Positions 10,487 through 20,884 of a DNA stretch of 49,743 bases are shown in pieces; position 1 is the first letter of the stretch; each line of letters opens with the position of its first letter. This stretch comes from Entamoeba invadens IP1 (taxonomy: Eukaryota > Evosea > Mastigamoebida > Endamoebidae): contig NW_004191835.1 in assembly GCF_000330505.1 (NCBI RefSeq), positions 158,932-208,674 on the forward strand. Reading direction: 5' to 3'. A program made the translations under genes and the position numbers. The notes under the pieces were generated by a model, which was not told the origin of the DNA, did not search any database, and saw only the letters and a list, made by a program, of their open reading frames with translations.

Positions 10487-11707
10487 TCAATCAATAGGCA
10501 CAACGCACTTCTGGTACATTGCTCTTTCAATATCTCTTGGGAAGAACTCACTTTTAAGACATTGTTCAGCCGAGTATCTTTTTTCGGGGTCTTCCACAAA
10601 GATGTTATTTAAAAGGTCTTTAACAGCATCACTCTTATTTTGTAGAGGGCTTTCTTTATACGCACCTTCTTTAATTTTTCCTTTAACCGTTTCAATGGTA
10701 CCTCCTTCGAATGGAAATTTAAAAGTGAGCAACGCATACATCATCACACCAGCACTCCACACATCTGCTTTCGTCCCGTCATACTTTTGACCGTCCATTG
10801 TCTTAAATAACTCGGGAGGAGAATAATACTCGGTGCCACATTTTGTCACCGCAGGATCATTCTTGATGTTTTTCCCAAAGCCAAAGTCCATCACTTTCAC
10901 TGAAAGCTTGTCAAGATCATTCTGCGACTTTCCACAGAGCATGACATTTTCTAATTTGATGTCGCGATGGACAACCCCTTTCTTGTGTAAATAAGTAAGA
11001 ACGTCAAAGACTTGTCGCATGATAATTTGCACTTGCTTCTCTGTCATACTTTTGTGTTGGTTTAAGTAATTTGCAAGCGTCTGTCCTTCGACAAATTCCA
11101 TCACAAGAAATACAAAAATTTGTGTTTTGATACAATCGAAGAAGCGCACTATATTGTTATGTTCTAATTTGGTCAATATTTCACTCTCTCGCTCTGCAAC
11201 TTCTGACTTCCTTTTTGTCGTCACGTCCATCACTTTCACAGCACACACTTTATTGTCGTTAGTCATTGCCTTGAAGACTGACCCAAAACTCCCCTTTCCA
11301 ATATACTGAAGCAGTCGGTACTTCTCGAAGAAACAATTTTTGAGTAATAATTTTAGATCTGCAGAGAGGAAAATGAGTGCCACTTCTTGTGGTGGATTGC
11401 TTTGAAAGATTCGTATTGTGTCAAACGACTTAATAAATGTCTGGTAATCCTTTTTGCACATACTATCGTTAACATAAAGGCCATTTGCAGACAACACACT
11501 CAACATGTATGTCTTTTTATTTTCTATATCATCTAGACACTCAATACTGAAATGGTTTCTACTTATAAAATTATAATTTAACCCCAACGATTTCCTCCCT
11601 TCAACTTCTTTTTTGTGTGTCAACAATTTGACTTTGGGTTGCGGGGAAAGGTTTATCAGCACACCCCAGTGACTCTGTTCACAAGGGTTTGGTGTGTGTT
11701 GTGCCAT
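10487..11707 (-). CDS. FHA-domain serine/threonine kinase, Chk2/Rad53-like
   Basis: The N-terminal third is an FHA phosphothreonine-binding domain: GRKSLGLN, ISRNHFSIEC and SANGLYVND occur in the canonical order. The C-terminal two thirds is a complete protein kinase: IGKGSFGSVF (P-loop), CAVKVMD (catalytic Lys), VVHRDIKLENVM (catalytic loop), VMDFGFGK (DFG) and GTEYYSPPELF (APE-like). FHA followed by a CAMK-type kinase is the Chk2/Rad53/Cds1 architecture of DNA-damage and cell-cycle checkpoint kinases; SQ/TQ sites are sparse here. The open frame extends upstream from a TTG at 11767, but the first ATG is at 11707 (MAQHTPNP), giving 406 residues. E. histolytica-type genomes carry several kinases of this architecture, so the exact orthology is uncertain. 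Confidence 0.85.
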   Translation of the reverse strand: MAQHTPNPCEQSHWGVLINLSPQPKVKLLTHKKEVEGRKSLGLNYNFISRNHFSIECLDDIENKKTYMLSVLSANGLYVNDSMCKKDYQTFIKSFDTIRIFQSNPPQEVALIFLSADLKLLLKNCFFEKYRLLQYIGKGSFGSVFKAMTNDNKVCAVKVMDVTTKRKSEVAERESEILTKLEHNNIVRFFDCIKTQIFVFLVMEFVEGQTLANYLNQHKSMTEKQVQIIMRQVFDVLTYLHKKGVVHRDIKLENVMLCGKSQNDLDKLSVKVMDFGFGKNIKNDPAVTKCGTEYYSPPELFKTMDGQKYDGTKADVWSAGVMMYALLTFKFPFEGGTIETVKGKIKEGAYKESPLQNKSDAVKDLLNNIFVEDPEKRYSAEQCLKSEFFPRDIERAMYQKCVVPID

Positions 11708-12003
11708 TCTTTTTTTCAAGTTTTCTTTTTCAAATGAGTCACTCCATTTCCTTTCATTGTCATTCAAATAGATTTTTATCGGTAAGTATCCATGATATTA
11801 TTTTCTGTTATTTATATGCTTAATACCAAATAAATACCGATATAATCAATTAAAAAATTTGTCATTGGCATTACAATTAAATAATTGTTCAATGATTCAA
11901 AAAATTCAGTCTTTTTTTCTTTTAAATATTATAATTGAGCGAACAAAAAAAGAATTCTGGCAGCACAATTCTGAAATTGAATAAACAAAATATAAAAGTT
12001 GTT

Positions 12004-15000
12004 TTACACTTTTTGGAGCTCACTCTTCTTAATCACTTTCATCAACTTCACGACGATCGCAGCAAATGACGGTCTCCCTTTGGGTTCTTTCCAACAATCT
12101 GCAATTAATGAGTCAAACTCTGAATATGGAGATTGTGGTATTTCAAGGAGGTTCCCATTGTTAATAAAACTTCGTACTTCTTCCATAAATTTGAACTGTG
12201 GAAATGGCGCAGAGAGAGTTGACAACTCCCAAAGAATCATGCCATATGAGTATACATCACTTTCTAACTCAAATTGAGACGTTTTGATCACTTCAGGAGC
12301 AAGCCAAAAGGGACATTCGACTGAGTGACACGTCTTATAATTATTATCAAATGTCGTCATGCTTTGCCCAAAATCTGTGATAGAGACTTGCACTATCTCA
12401 TCGCTCCCATTCACTTTCAGTATCACATTCGGACTTTTCAAATCGCGATGTACCATCGGTATCTTCTGCCCAATTAAGAGCGTCATCCCTTTAGCGATAC
12501 TCACTGCAATATTCAATCGAGTGCTCCATGGCATTTTTGGGTGTGTTGTGATGTAGTCGAAGAGTGACCCCCCATTGAAATATTCCATTACCACACACAA
12601 AGGAGAGAGACAATACCCATGTATCCGCGCTATATATGGACACTCGGGGAATCGAATGAACTCACACTCTCTTAAAAAGTCTTCGACACGCTCGATGTAA
12701 TATGGAATGAAGTCATCCCCATTCATCACCATCCCTTTAATGTCAATTTCAGACTTTTTCACAACAACTTCTTCATCAATTCCTTTCACTTGACATAACA
12801 TAATATCAGAAGAACTCCCTCGTGTGAGCGTGCGAATGACTTGAACATCTTTGTAATCAATCGGCTTCTTCCTTCGCGACAAACGCTTGACTAAAACATC
12901 CCAACAATTCAACACAAATGAGACTAAATGCCCCCACGTGTTCACTTGAAAAGACCCTTGTGATAACGTTTGACAGATTTCGTCGTAAGTGACACAAAAG
13001 CATCCATCTACATTCACATCATTACTTAAACAATGTGGACACAAGATGTCGAAACTCATTTTGATCTGTGGGAAGTACTTCACCGTTGCATTAAGTAAGT
13101 TAGTCAACCCTTCCCACACTTCTGACGTGAGTTGAATATTTTCGATGGTATCGACATTCACAAAGACCCGCACTGAAATACGCCGCTTGTCTAATTCCCA
13201 TTCACAAAGGACTTTAAATTTACTTTCTTTGATATTGATGTTGCCAACTAGCCCACTTCTCCACGCGTTTGTCACATTGTACTTCACACTAAATAACGAG
13301 AGAAAGATCATGCAGAATTGAAGTGGTAAACTGTTGAATCGAAAGCACCTTCCTATCTCAATTTGTGTCTTCTTTTCTTTCTTCCAAAAGGTCGAACTCT
13401 TCACGTCCATCCCAAAGTAATTCAGAACAATCACTTTGGGTAGCACCACCTTTTTCTCACATATATCCATTCGAGATGTTCGTGGAGAAAGCTTTGGGGA
13501 TTGTCTTGGTGACATTCTAAGTGGTGAGAGTGGTGGTGTCGTCACTGCATTGCCAANNNNNNNNNNNNNNNNNNNNNNNNNNNNNNNNNNNNNNNNNNNN
13601 NNNNNNNNNNNNNNNNNNNNNNNNNNNNNNNNNNNNNNNNNNNNNNNNNNNNNNNNTATTTGTTATTGACGAATTGCTTTGGCGAAGGCCTCCCGGACTA
13701 TTGACAATGCGGTAGAGTGTGTCGTACTCTTCACTCATCCCCAGTTTCTCGAAAAACTGTTTCCGTAAGACAAAGATTACGTGGAAATACTCTAAGAGCA
13801 CCAACAAGTATTCTTGTTGTTCGATCCCCATCGAGTCGATTTCATTCAAGAAGTCTGGTGGTTGGAGTCCTGTTGTGGTTTTACTTAAACTTAAAAAGAG
13901 TGTCATATTATACACTATTTTACTTGCTACTAAACAGAAGTGGTTTTTATGTGGGCGTGACATTTGATAATGCATTGTATAATTACATACCGCTGTGGAG
14001 TATTCAGTTGGAAATGTGAAGATGTAATTCATACGTTGAAGGGTTTCTAATACACTGTCACGGGTGTCTTCTTTGATCGCCATCGTATCCATCACCAATT
14101 TGATATAATCCAATTCAACGATGCCAGGTGACAAGTCTAACAGCTGTAATTCCTCCACTAACTTGTTACACGTTGGCGTCAGTGATATGCGCGAAATGTC
14201 CGAGTAATTCTTGAGTAACTTCGTCAAGTCTTTGACGTGTTTTTCCTTCCCATTAATATCAAAGAACATGAATTCTATTTTTAACTTTGGATACGTGTCA
14301 TGGATCACCTTCTCAAAAATGGGATCCGTGTCTTGTAAAGTCTCTGTGTTGATTCGCACCATCACACAAATGATTGGTTGTTTCAATTGAACAAAAGAGA
14401 AGAGTGCAACCAGTCTCGAAAATGGCTCCAAATTGACTTTCGAGTTGACGAGATGTAAGCAAATCACAAAGACTGAACTCTTCATCTTATCAAATAGAGT
14501 CTGCTCTATATCTTCATAATTCAGAAGTACTCCTTCCGTGTTTTTATCAATGGAATAGACACTTTCTTTGTCTGAGCTCGTTTTCTTGACAAGTAAATTT
14601 AACACATCCTTCTGCGACCCATCACCCGTGAAATACACTTTCACCACATCTTCACTACTCTTCCGTGGCAACTTTTCTTTAATTAACCTCTCAGGGAAGA
14701 TCTTTGAGAGAAGGGCTGGTACTACAACACTTTCATCAACTTCGACTTTTTCGAGTTTCTCAAATTGTCCGAACAAGTAAGACAATTGTTTAAAGTTGGT
14801 CTTCAGTAATTTAACAATTTTAATATTCTTGAGTGTGAAGAAAGCAGGAGGGAAGCTTGCAATAGGATTTTCCGAGATATCTAGCACCTCCAAATTTGTC
14901 AATTTTGTGATTAACGTTGGCAGATGTTCTAATAAGCAACTAGACAACCCAAGCTCAACAACACTTTTTGGTATCGCGTGCATGAAGTCGGGTTCTAAAA

Positions 15001-17437
15001 AATTGCTGCCGATATCGAGTGAAGTCAAATTGACCGAAGAGATGTTTGTTGGGAAGAAATACGATTTCAGCGAGAGTTTTTGTAACATCGACGGGAAGTA
15101 CAGAGAAAATGGTGTTTGCGAAGGGGAATTTCCATTCAAATTGATTTCGAACAACTTCATAGAAGTGAGGCGTCTTGGTAAGTAGAGTATTTGGTTGTCT
15201 GATATGTCCAACAGAGTCAAGTTAGTGCATTCACAAATGATGTCAGATATTCGACTAATTTTGTTCTTAGAAAGGTCGATGTTTTTGATATGAATGAACT
15301 GATTGATTTCGCTTGGGAATGATGATAAGTTGTTATTCCTCAAACACAGTTTCGTGACGTTTTCGAGACTTGGGAAGTTATGGAACAAAGGGAAGAAGTA
15401 CAGTTCCATTCCTTGCAAGTCGATTTCATTTGGGGTGTTTTGTGGTTGTAAGATTTTGTAGATCACTTGACTGTTCATACAAAACGTTTTATAAAAGACT
15501 TCGCCACATGTCTTAACTGTGATCAATGAAATGGATATCGTGTCTTGCATCTCCTCGAAAAACACGTTTTTGAAGTCATTGAAGTGCTCTTTGACGTATT
15601 CACTTAATGATGAGGTATCACTCATGTTAAAGTCTGTGAACACATGTGACGTTGAGTGATGAAAAATGTATTCAATGAATGTTCGGTTGTACTCAAAAGC
15701 CTTTGGAAAGCTTTTGTATATTGTAAGTAACACCACTATGAAAAATGCAAATGAATTCTTCTGTCCCTCAAAATCGTATTTCATCGATGAAAACTCGCAA
15801 TGAATGATCTCTATCATCCCTTCTATCGTACGAAAATAGGGCTCCGTCAATATCTCTATCAACGCCACAAATATGCCGATATCAGTCTCCCGCAAATTCT
15901 TGGGCACTATCAAACAACTAACACCTCGGTTTAACACATACAACACACTACTCAACTTCTTGAAACAATAATCGACCATTCCATTCACCTCTTCTACCTT
16001 CTCTGTGTACTTTTGAAACTCCTCTTTGGCGTCTTTGCCATATACAACTTTACTCCTGATATCGTCAAATAACTTCTCAAAGTTTTCGACCCCTTGAAGG
16101 TCCAGTGGCATGATGTCAAATTTGATTTTAGAACCTTGTTCGACAGTGAGTTCATTCAAGATATTCTTCTTTGCTGGGTGTTATTCTATTACTTCTCTTT
16201 GTAATACTCTTCTTTTAATATTAGTATTATTTATATTCTATTTCTGTTATTATATCTTTCATACTCTCAATATCAATAAATTAACCATAAACAACAAACA
16301 TGGTGTGGTAAGCCGAAGTAAAGTGGCTCCTGTGTTTTCCATTAAATAACACGAGAAGATCAATCTTCCCATTTCTGTGCATCTTGCTTGTGTTTCGAAG
16401 AGTGGGGCATTCTTTGGTAATACACTACAATCTTTATTCATCTTATCTTCCCACCCATTCCGAGTGTTTCTCTTGATCCAGCCCTCTTGTACATTCACGT
16501 GCCCAACACCAAGTCCATTAATAAAGACGGGTAACACCCCTTCAGTCAATACTTCGTCTATACACGCATCCACTGCTCTAAAGATGTCATCATCTGCTAA
16601 AAACGTTAACACTAAAAACGTTGAAGTGACGATCCTTAATATGTGGTATTGTGTTTTGCCCTCTGTTTGCTCGATCAATTTCTTCTCGATGATATTCCCA
16701 ATGGGGCATTGTGCGACTCTCCCCATTAAACTCTTCCGAGAATTATTCAATTTGACATTTGGAGTGAACATCACGCGATACGTAGTCACTGCTAATTTGC
16801 CCGGGATTGTCGTTTCATCCATTTTAAGTGGTTCTGTGAGAAAGCATAGAGGGCATTTCACACAGTCGAAGATACATCGAACGACTTCACCGTCGTATGC
16901 TTCTTCGGAGTCGTTCATTGGTATCGACACTCGTTTCTCGTCTTTCTTCTCTGCAAAAATCTGTTTGATGATGTCGTCTGAGAAAGTAAAGTCTGGAGAC
17001 ATACACCCGACAAAGTATCTCATTGCTCTGACTGATTCGTCCACTCCACACTTCTCTGATATTGAGGAAATCACCGATAAAATTTCATCAAATACATTCT
17101 TCTCGTCATCTTCAAGAAACTGTTTGATGCAATTGGTCACTTCGTTCGCCTCTTTCTTCATCTTTGAATTTAAAAGACTCTCCACTATCGGGCGGTCCTC
17201 ACTCCCAGACGACGCAAACGATTTTGTTTTGATCGGAGAAGGAAAAGAAGAACACAAAGTGTCTTTGTGACTCGACAGTTCGATTTCGTCGACAAGTTTC
17301 ACACAGAAAAAAGATTGCGAAAGAGATAAGAAGTATAGCTTGATCACTAATATAACTATGAACGGATTCGCCTCTCGATATAAATTGACGCTCTTACCAA
17401 CCGCATATTTCTGAAGCAGAAATAACGCCTTTTTCAT
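12004..17437 (-). CDS. Pseudo-myotubularin / LRR / ROCO-like / TKL kinase fusion, two exons, interrupted by assembly gap
   Basis: Exon 1 (17437-16300) has a PH-GRAM domain (about residues 205-310) and the start of a myotubularin fold. A 126-nt intron (16299-16174, GTTTGTTG to CACCCAG) joins in phase to exon 2, with EPYFRTIEG and SFPKAFEYN from the myotubularin phosphatase core. The active site HCxxGxxR is replaced by VPKNLRETD (about 469-477), so it is catalytically dead. LRRs follow (about 629-860), then a Roc/COR-like region whose P-loop is reduced to TGDGSQKD, then the gap, a Ser-Pro-rich linker and a tyrosine-kinase-like domain (VVVKK, MVHRDLKSPNV, ITDFGQS, WLAPEV) that looks active. I recall such genes in Entamoeba as IMLRRK proteins. 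One base precedes the gap and two follow it, so the true gap must be a multiple of three, not 100. Likely a membrane-linked signalling kinase. Confidence 0.85.
13557..13656. other. Assembly gap (100 N) inside the fusion kinase gene
   Basis: A run of exactly 100 N, the usual placeholder for unknown size. It falls between the COR-like region and the Ser-Pro-rich linker of the kinase. Low-complexity repeats in that linker may explain the failed assembly. Confidence 0.95.
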
Positions 17438-17735
17438 GTCAGAGTTGTCGTAAAACCAAAATCATAGACTGCTTCTATATGGCACTTTTTATGTATAATA
17501 TCTTAAATGTTCATGATGAAAAAGGGAAATACCTTTGTTGAAAGTTTACTGTAACAAGGTGGAGAGGATCAAGAATATACCACGTTGTGTTGAATCGATA
17601 ATGTTGTATTGAGAATTGACACTGATTGGTATATCCACCTTGAAATAGATTTGGCTCTTCATCTTAACTTGACTTGCGAAATGCCTTAAAACACTTTTAA
17701 AATGAATATTAAAATATAATAATATACTAACTATT
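17438..17735. other. Spacer with a long bulged hairpin
   Basis: CAAGGTGG (17555-17562) and ATATACCA (17575-17582) together form the 5' arm of a stem whose 3' arm, TGGTATATCCACCTTG, is continuous at 17627-17642. This gives 16 paired bases with a 12-nt one-sided bulge and a 44-nt loop. No gene is seen. Confidence 0.5.
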
Positions 17736-18233
17736 TTAAAACAAACCGAAGAAGTGAGGCATTTTATTGTATTGGAAGACCAAGTGTTGAAACCGTTGTA
17801 TTTGTTGTCTATTCAAATTACATGCCAAATATGCTTCTTTTGGGATATTAGGGAATGTATTAATAATACTTTCAGTGACTGATTGCGAGAGAATGGAAGA
17901 CATATCATCTTCGACAAAACACAAGAAGTCGCGAAAGGTCTTGGTGTCATTTAATGTATTTTGAAACGCCTTTGATGCGAAGAAATTTTCTAAATAGCGC
18001 AACGAGTTTTGTAATATGTTGGGAACACCAAGAAAAGTCTTTGTGAGGAAGGCATTGTCCGTCTTTCGTGGAGTTTCAAAAAGTTTATCTTCGGAAAAAG
18101 AAGAGTACTTTGAGGAGTAACTATTTGGAGTTAATGGAAGAGAAGTGGCCGAGCTGTCTTTCTTACTTTTTAAATCTCGTGGGGATTGGATAGCAGTCGT
18201 TTTCTTTTTGTGTTTCGAGGGCTCCTTTTCCAT
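17736..18233 (-). CDS. Hypothetical protein, basic Ser-rich N-terminus
   Basis: I do not recognise this 165-residue protein. The first 65 residues are basic and Ser/Thr/Pro-rich (likely disordered and phosphorylated, with SPRD and TPNS sites). The remainder is helical and compact (LRYLENFFASKAFQNTL, TFRDFLCFVEDD, QRFQHLVFQYN). The FASKAF...TFRDFL stretch faintly recalls the C-terminal helix of PX domains, but the lipid-binding half is absent. The open frame begins with TTG at 18263; the first ATG is 18233. It lies downstream of nothing obvious and is read away from the RNA polymerase subunit gene. Reading frame and base composition support a real gene. Confidence 0.6.
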   Translation of the reverse strand: MEKEPSKHKKKTTAIQSPRDLKSKKDSSATSLPLTPNSYSSKYSSFSEDKLFETPRKTDNAFLTKTFLGVPNILQNSLRYLENFFASKAFQNTLNDTKTFRDFLCFVEDDMSSILSQSVTESIINTFPNIPKEAYLACNLNRQQIQRFQHLVFQYNKMPHFFGLF

Positions 18234-18789
18234 TTTTGATATCAGTACTTTTCGAGTTTTCAATGGAGAGTTTCGAAGGGGATTTTCTTAGGAAAATTTG
18301 TTTTTTTGACTATTTTCAAAAGTGTTTTTTTTGTTTATTTCAGTTGGAATTTAGTGATATTTTTATTTGTTGATCCATTTTTGGGAATTTTATTTCAAAG
18401 GGGTTTTATTTATTATTAATCATTGCATGATTCGATGCTTGAAAGTGCTAACTTTGTAAAAAATAATTGGACATGAAAAAAGAAAGAAAAAATTAAAAAT
18501 GCCGATTTTATGATATTCTATTTTAATTAATAAATGTATTATTATAATTTAAAATAAACTAGTCAATACATAATAAATCATTAATTGATAAATAATTTGT
18601 ATTTTAAAAAAATATAAGACATTTTTATTATTAATTTTAATAAATAATAGTATAAAAGATAAATAACAAAAAAACACTTGTTGTTAATATTATTAAGTAT
18701 TGAAAAACTATATTTAAACTATCAGTTACTACAAAAGAAGTTAGTAAAGAAATAAAAAAGAATCATAAAGACTCAAAAAAGAAGATTTG
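18234..18789. other. Divergent AT-rich intergenic region
   Basis: This spacer separates two divergent genes. TATTTAAA at 18711-18718 resembles the Entamoeba TATA-like element, 72 bp before the ATG at 18790. Nothing else is recognised. Confidence 0.4.
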
Positions 18790-19191
18790 ATGAGTGTGGA
18801 ACGACTCCTCACAAATGCGGAGGTAATGTCTCTTCTCAATTACAAAGTCAAAAAAGACATCGAGTTGTCTCCATTCGAATATTTTGTTTATAGACACCAC
18901 GAGTCCGAAGACGCAAAACCTCTCTTCAGAAAAAGAAGGCTTTTGCTCTTGGCAGAGTATCTCAAAGACTTTACCCTCTCACCCGAGGAAAAAGTCCAAA
19001 TCGCCAATTACCCGCCAACTTCAATCGTCGAGTTTTATTCCCTCGTCACTGAACCCGAAAAATTCTCCGACGAACAGATCGAGGAATTTATAAAAAAAGT
19101 GATGGAAATTATGGAGACTCCACTCGACGATGACGAGACTTCAAAACCACAGAGACAACAAAAAGGAAAGAGGTTTAAAGAGAACAAGTGA
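18790..19191 (+). CDS. Rpb4/RPC9 (CRCP)-family RNA polymerase subunit
   Basis: The protein has 133 residues. The N-terminus LLTNAEVMSLL matches the LLSNYEVFQLL opening of RPC9/CRCP, and the middle LSPEEKVQIANYPPTSIVEFYSLV follows the HRDC-like helix pair of the Rpb4/RPC9 family ([24 protein letters not shown] in animals). This favours RPC9, the Pol III stalk partner of RPC8, over Rpb4 of Pol II. The lysine-rich tail (QRQQKGKRFKENK) is likely flexible. The frame opens with TTG at 18787 directly before ATG 18790, which I take as the start. It acts in the nucleus in initiation of tRNA and 5S transcription. Confidence 0.75.
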   Translation: MSVERLLTNAEVMSLLNYKVKKDIELSPFEYFVYRHHESEDAKPLFRKRRLLLLAEYLKDFTLSPEEKVQIANYPPTSIVEFYSLVTEPEKFSDEQIEEFIKKVMEIMETPLDDDETSKPQRQQKGKRFKENK

Positions 19192-19753
19192 CATGGTAAT
19201 TTGGTGTTGGATTGTGTTGACGGGTTTTTTGTGAATTATAACGGACGTTTTTATTGTAATAAGTTCTTTTATTTATTATAGAACACCGTTTTACTATAGA
19301 AATAAATCGTTTTTTGAAATGGCAATTGATAAAAACTAATGAAAAATATTATTAGTAAAAATAGTAAATAAAAATTATAAAAATAATTAAAATAATTAAT
19401 TCCAGTCCCTCATGCTTGCCTTATGGAAAAATCTTGCCTTCTGGGACTGTTTTTTTATTATTTTTATTATATAAACTAGAAATATTATTTTATTTATAAA
19501 ATATTATATTATTTATATTATCTACAATTTTTTATTTGTCACATATCAACCAGCTCCATTTTAAATAATGTTTTTCATATTTAATTATTAATTATAAAAT
19601 TGTTAAGATTACATTAACTATAATTTGAAAAACAATCTCAGAAGGCAAGCTTTTCCCATAAGGCTAGCTTGGTGGATTGAATTATTAATTAGAGGAAAGA
19701 GGAATTAATTGCTTACAAATTCAAAATTAAACACAACTGAATTATAAAAACAC
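19192..19753. other. Intergenic region with a MITE-like inverted repeat
   Basis: AT-rich spacer between two plus-strand genes. Most of it (about 19400-19690) is taken up by the inverted-repeat element described separately. No open frame. Confidence 0.5.
19411..19672. repeat. Long-spaced inverted repeat, MITE candidate
   Basis: The left arm (19411-19455) and the reverse complement of the right arm (19631-19672) match over about 42 bases with a handful of differences (roughly 80-85% by eye). The core reads GCTTGCCTTATGGAAAAA on the left and GCTAGCCTTATGGGAAAA on the right. Each arm holds two tandem copies of CTTGCCTTMTGG spaced about 17 bases apart. The middle is plain AT-rich sequence with no open frame. 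Weaker similarity continues outward to AATTAAT on both sides, so target-site duplication boundaries are unclear. The form suits a non-autonomous DNA transposon. Confidence 0.55.
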
Positions 19754-20884
19754 ATGTCGACTGAAAAAGAATCCATTGACCCAAAGTATTTAGAGGAATT
19801 AAAAGAACTTGGCCGTTTGTATGGAGAAGGTGGAGGGATGCTCGAGGTCTGGAAGGATTTAATATCTGATTTTACGTTCAAAACATGGACGTTTTACATC
19901 ACAAGAACTGAGGCAGAGTCTTTAGAGCGTATGAATAGTTACCTTTGGGGAACCACATATACATCCCGTCCAAAGTACACTCAATATGACGCTGATGATT
20001 TAGTTATTCAAGGAATAAAGACTAAACTTGATGAAGTTGTTAGCCAACACCCACCACCTTATTTCATACGTCTTGGGACACGCAGTGCAAAGGACGCATT
20101 TTCGCCTGACATGAAACTTCGTTTTGAAAAAATTCTGACAGACATCTACAAAGAGTCCAATGATATTAATTCTTCTTCAAAAAATGGTACAACACTCGAA
20201 AAACCAACAATGAAAGACGTCCAAAATTATTATATTGGGAGGTTCAAGTTATTGAAATGTACAACAACCGACGAAATGATGGATATGCTTCTCCACTCCG
20301 AACGCATTCGAACAGACTTGACTCGACTCTTGGCACTTCCTACCATCGACACAAAGAACTTTGAAGTCTTAGCGCTTCGGGAGTGGTGTGACGCTGTTAA
20401 TCCCGTGCTTGAATTTAGGGGGTTCGTTCACAAAGGTATTTTAACAGCAGTTTCTCAGTACAATCCGATATTCTACAGTGACTACTTAGTCAAAAATAAA
20501 GCCCTTATTCAAAAAGTTCTTCGTACTTTCTTCGATGAGAAATTTAAGCCAACTTTTGAGGAGAAAAAGAAGACTCTTCCGGACGTATCTCGACTCACGT
20601 CGTATATTGTGGACTTCGCGGTGACTGATGTGGAAAGGGGAGAAGTAAAGGTGGTCGAACTTAATAGTTTCTCGACGTTCGCAGGAGCTTCTATGTTCTC
20701 GTGGAAAAAGGACATCGAAACTTTGTTTGGAACAAAAGAGTTCGAATTCAGAATTAACGAGAATTGTAGGGATAACGAAAGCGGCGATATGGAACTTTTC
20801 CCCGAGGATATTAAAATGATCGCTAAAGCAAAAAAAGAGGCTGTTCAATGTAAAGACAAGGCAGAATCGTGTGTTGTATGTTGA
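19754..20884 (+). CDS. CDC123: CDC123/D123-family ATP-grasp protein with C-terminal CaaX-type motif
   Basis: This 376-residue protein belongs to the D123 family. YFIRLGTRSAKDA (about residues 103-115) corresponds to the FIRLSWRSPKDA motif. REWCDAVNPVLEFRGFVHKG (about 208-230) corresponds to the EFRCFV nucleotide-binding strand, and VKVVELNSFSTFAG to the IDFNPFG metal-binding segment. CDC123 is an ATP-grasp chaperone for assembly of translation factor eIF2. This copy has an unusual polar N-terminus and ends in ESCVVC, so the last four residues form a CaaX box. The family is normally soluble, and a lipid anchor would be new. It could be a diverged paralogue rather than the eIF2 chaperone itself. 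ATG at 19754. Confidence 0.85.
   Translation: MSTEKESIDPKYLEELKELGRLYGEGGGMLEVWKDLISDFTFKTWTFYITRTEAESLERMNSYLWGTTYTSRPKYTQYDADDLVIQGIKTKLDEVVSQHPPPYFIRLGTRSAKDAFSPDMKLRFEKILTDIYKESNDINSSSKNGTTLEKPTMKDVQNYYIGRFKLLKCTTTDEMMDMLLHSERIRTDLTRLLALPTIDTKNFEVLALREWCDAVNPVLEFRGFVHKGILTAVSQYNPIFYSDYLVKNKALIQKVLRTFFDEKFKPTFEEKKKTLPDVSRLTSYIVDFAVTDVERGEVKVVELNSFSTFAGASMFSWKKDIETLFGTKEFEFRINENCRDNESGDMELFPEDIKMIAKAKKEAVQCKDKAESCVVC

Noticed and set aside
16377..17270. 297-codon plus-strand ORF
   Set aside because: It lies entirely opposite exon 1 of the fusion kinase, which has GRAM-domain similarity; the plus-strand product looks like antisense low-complexity Ser/Thr sequence.
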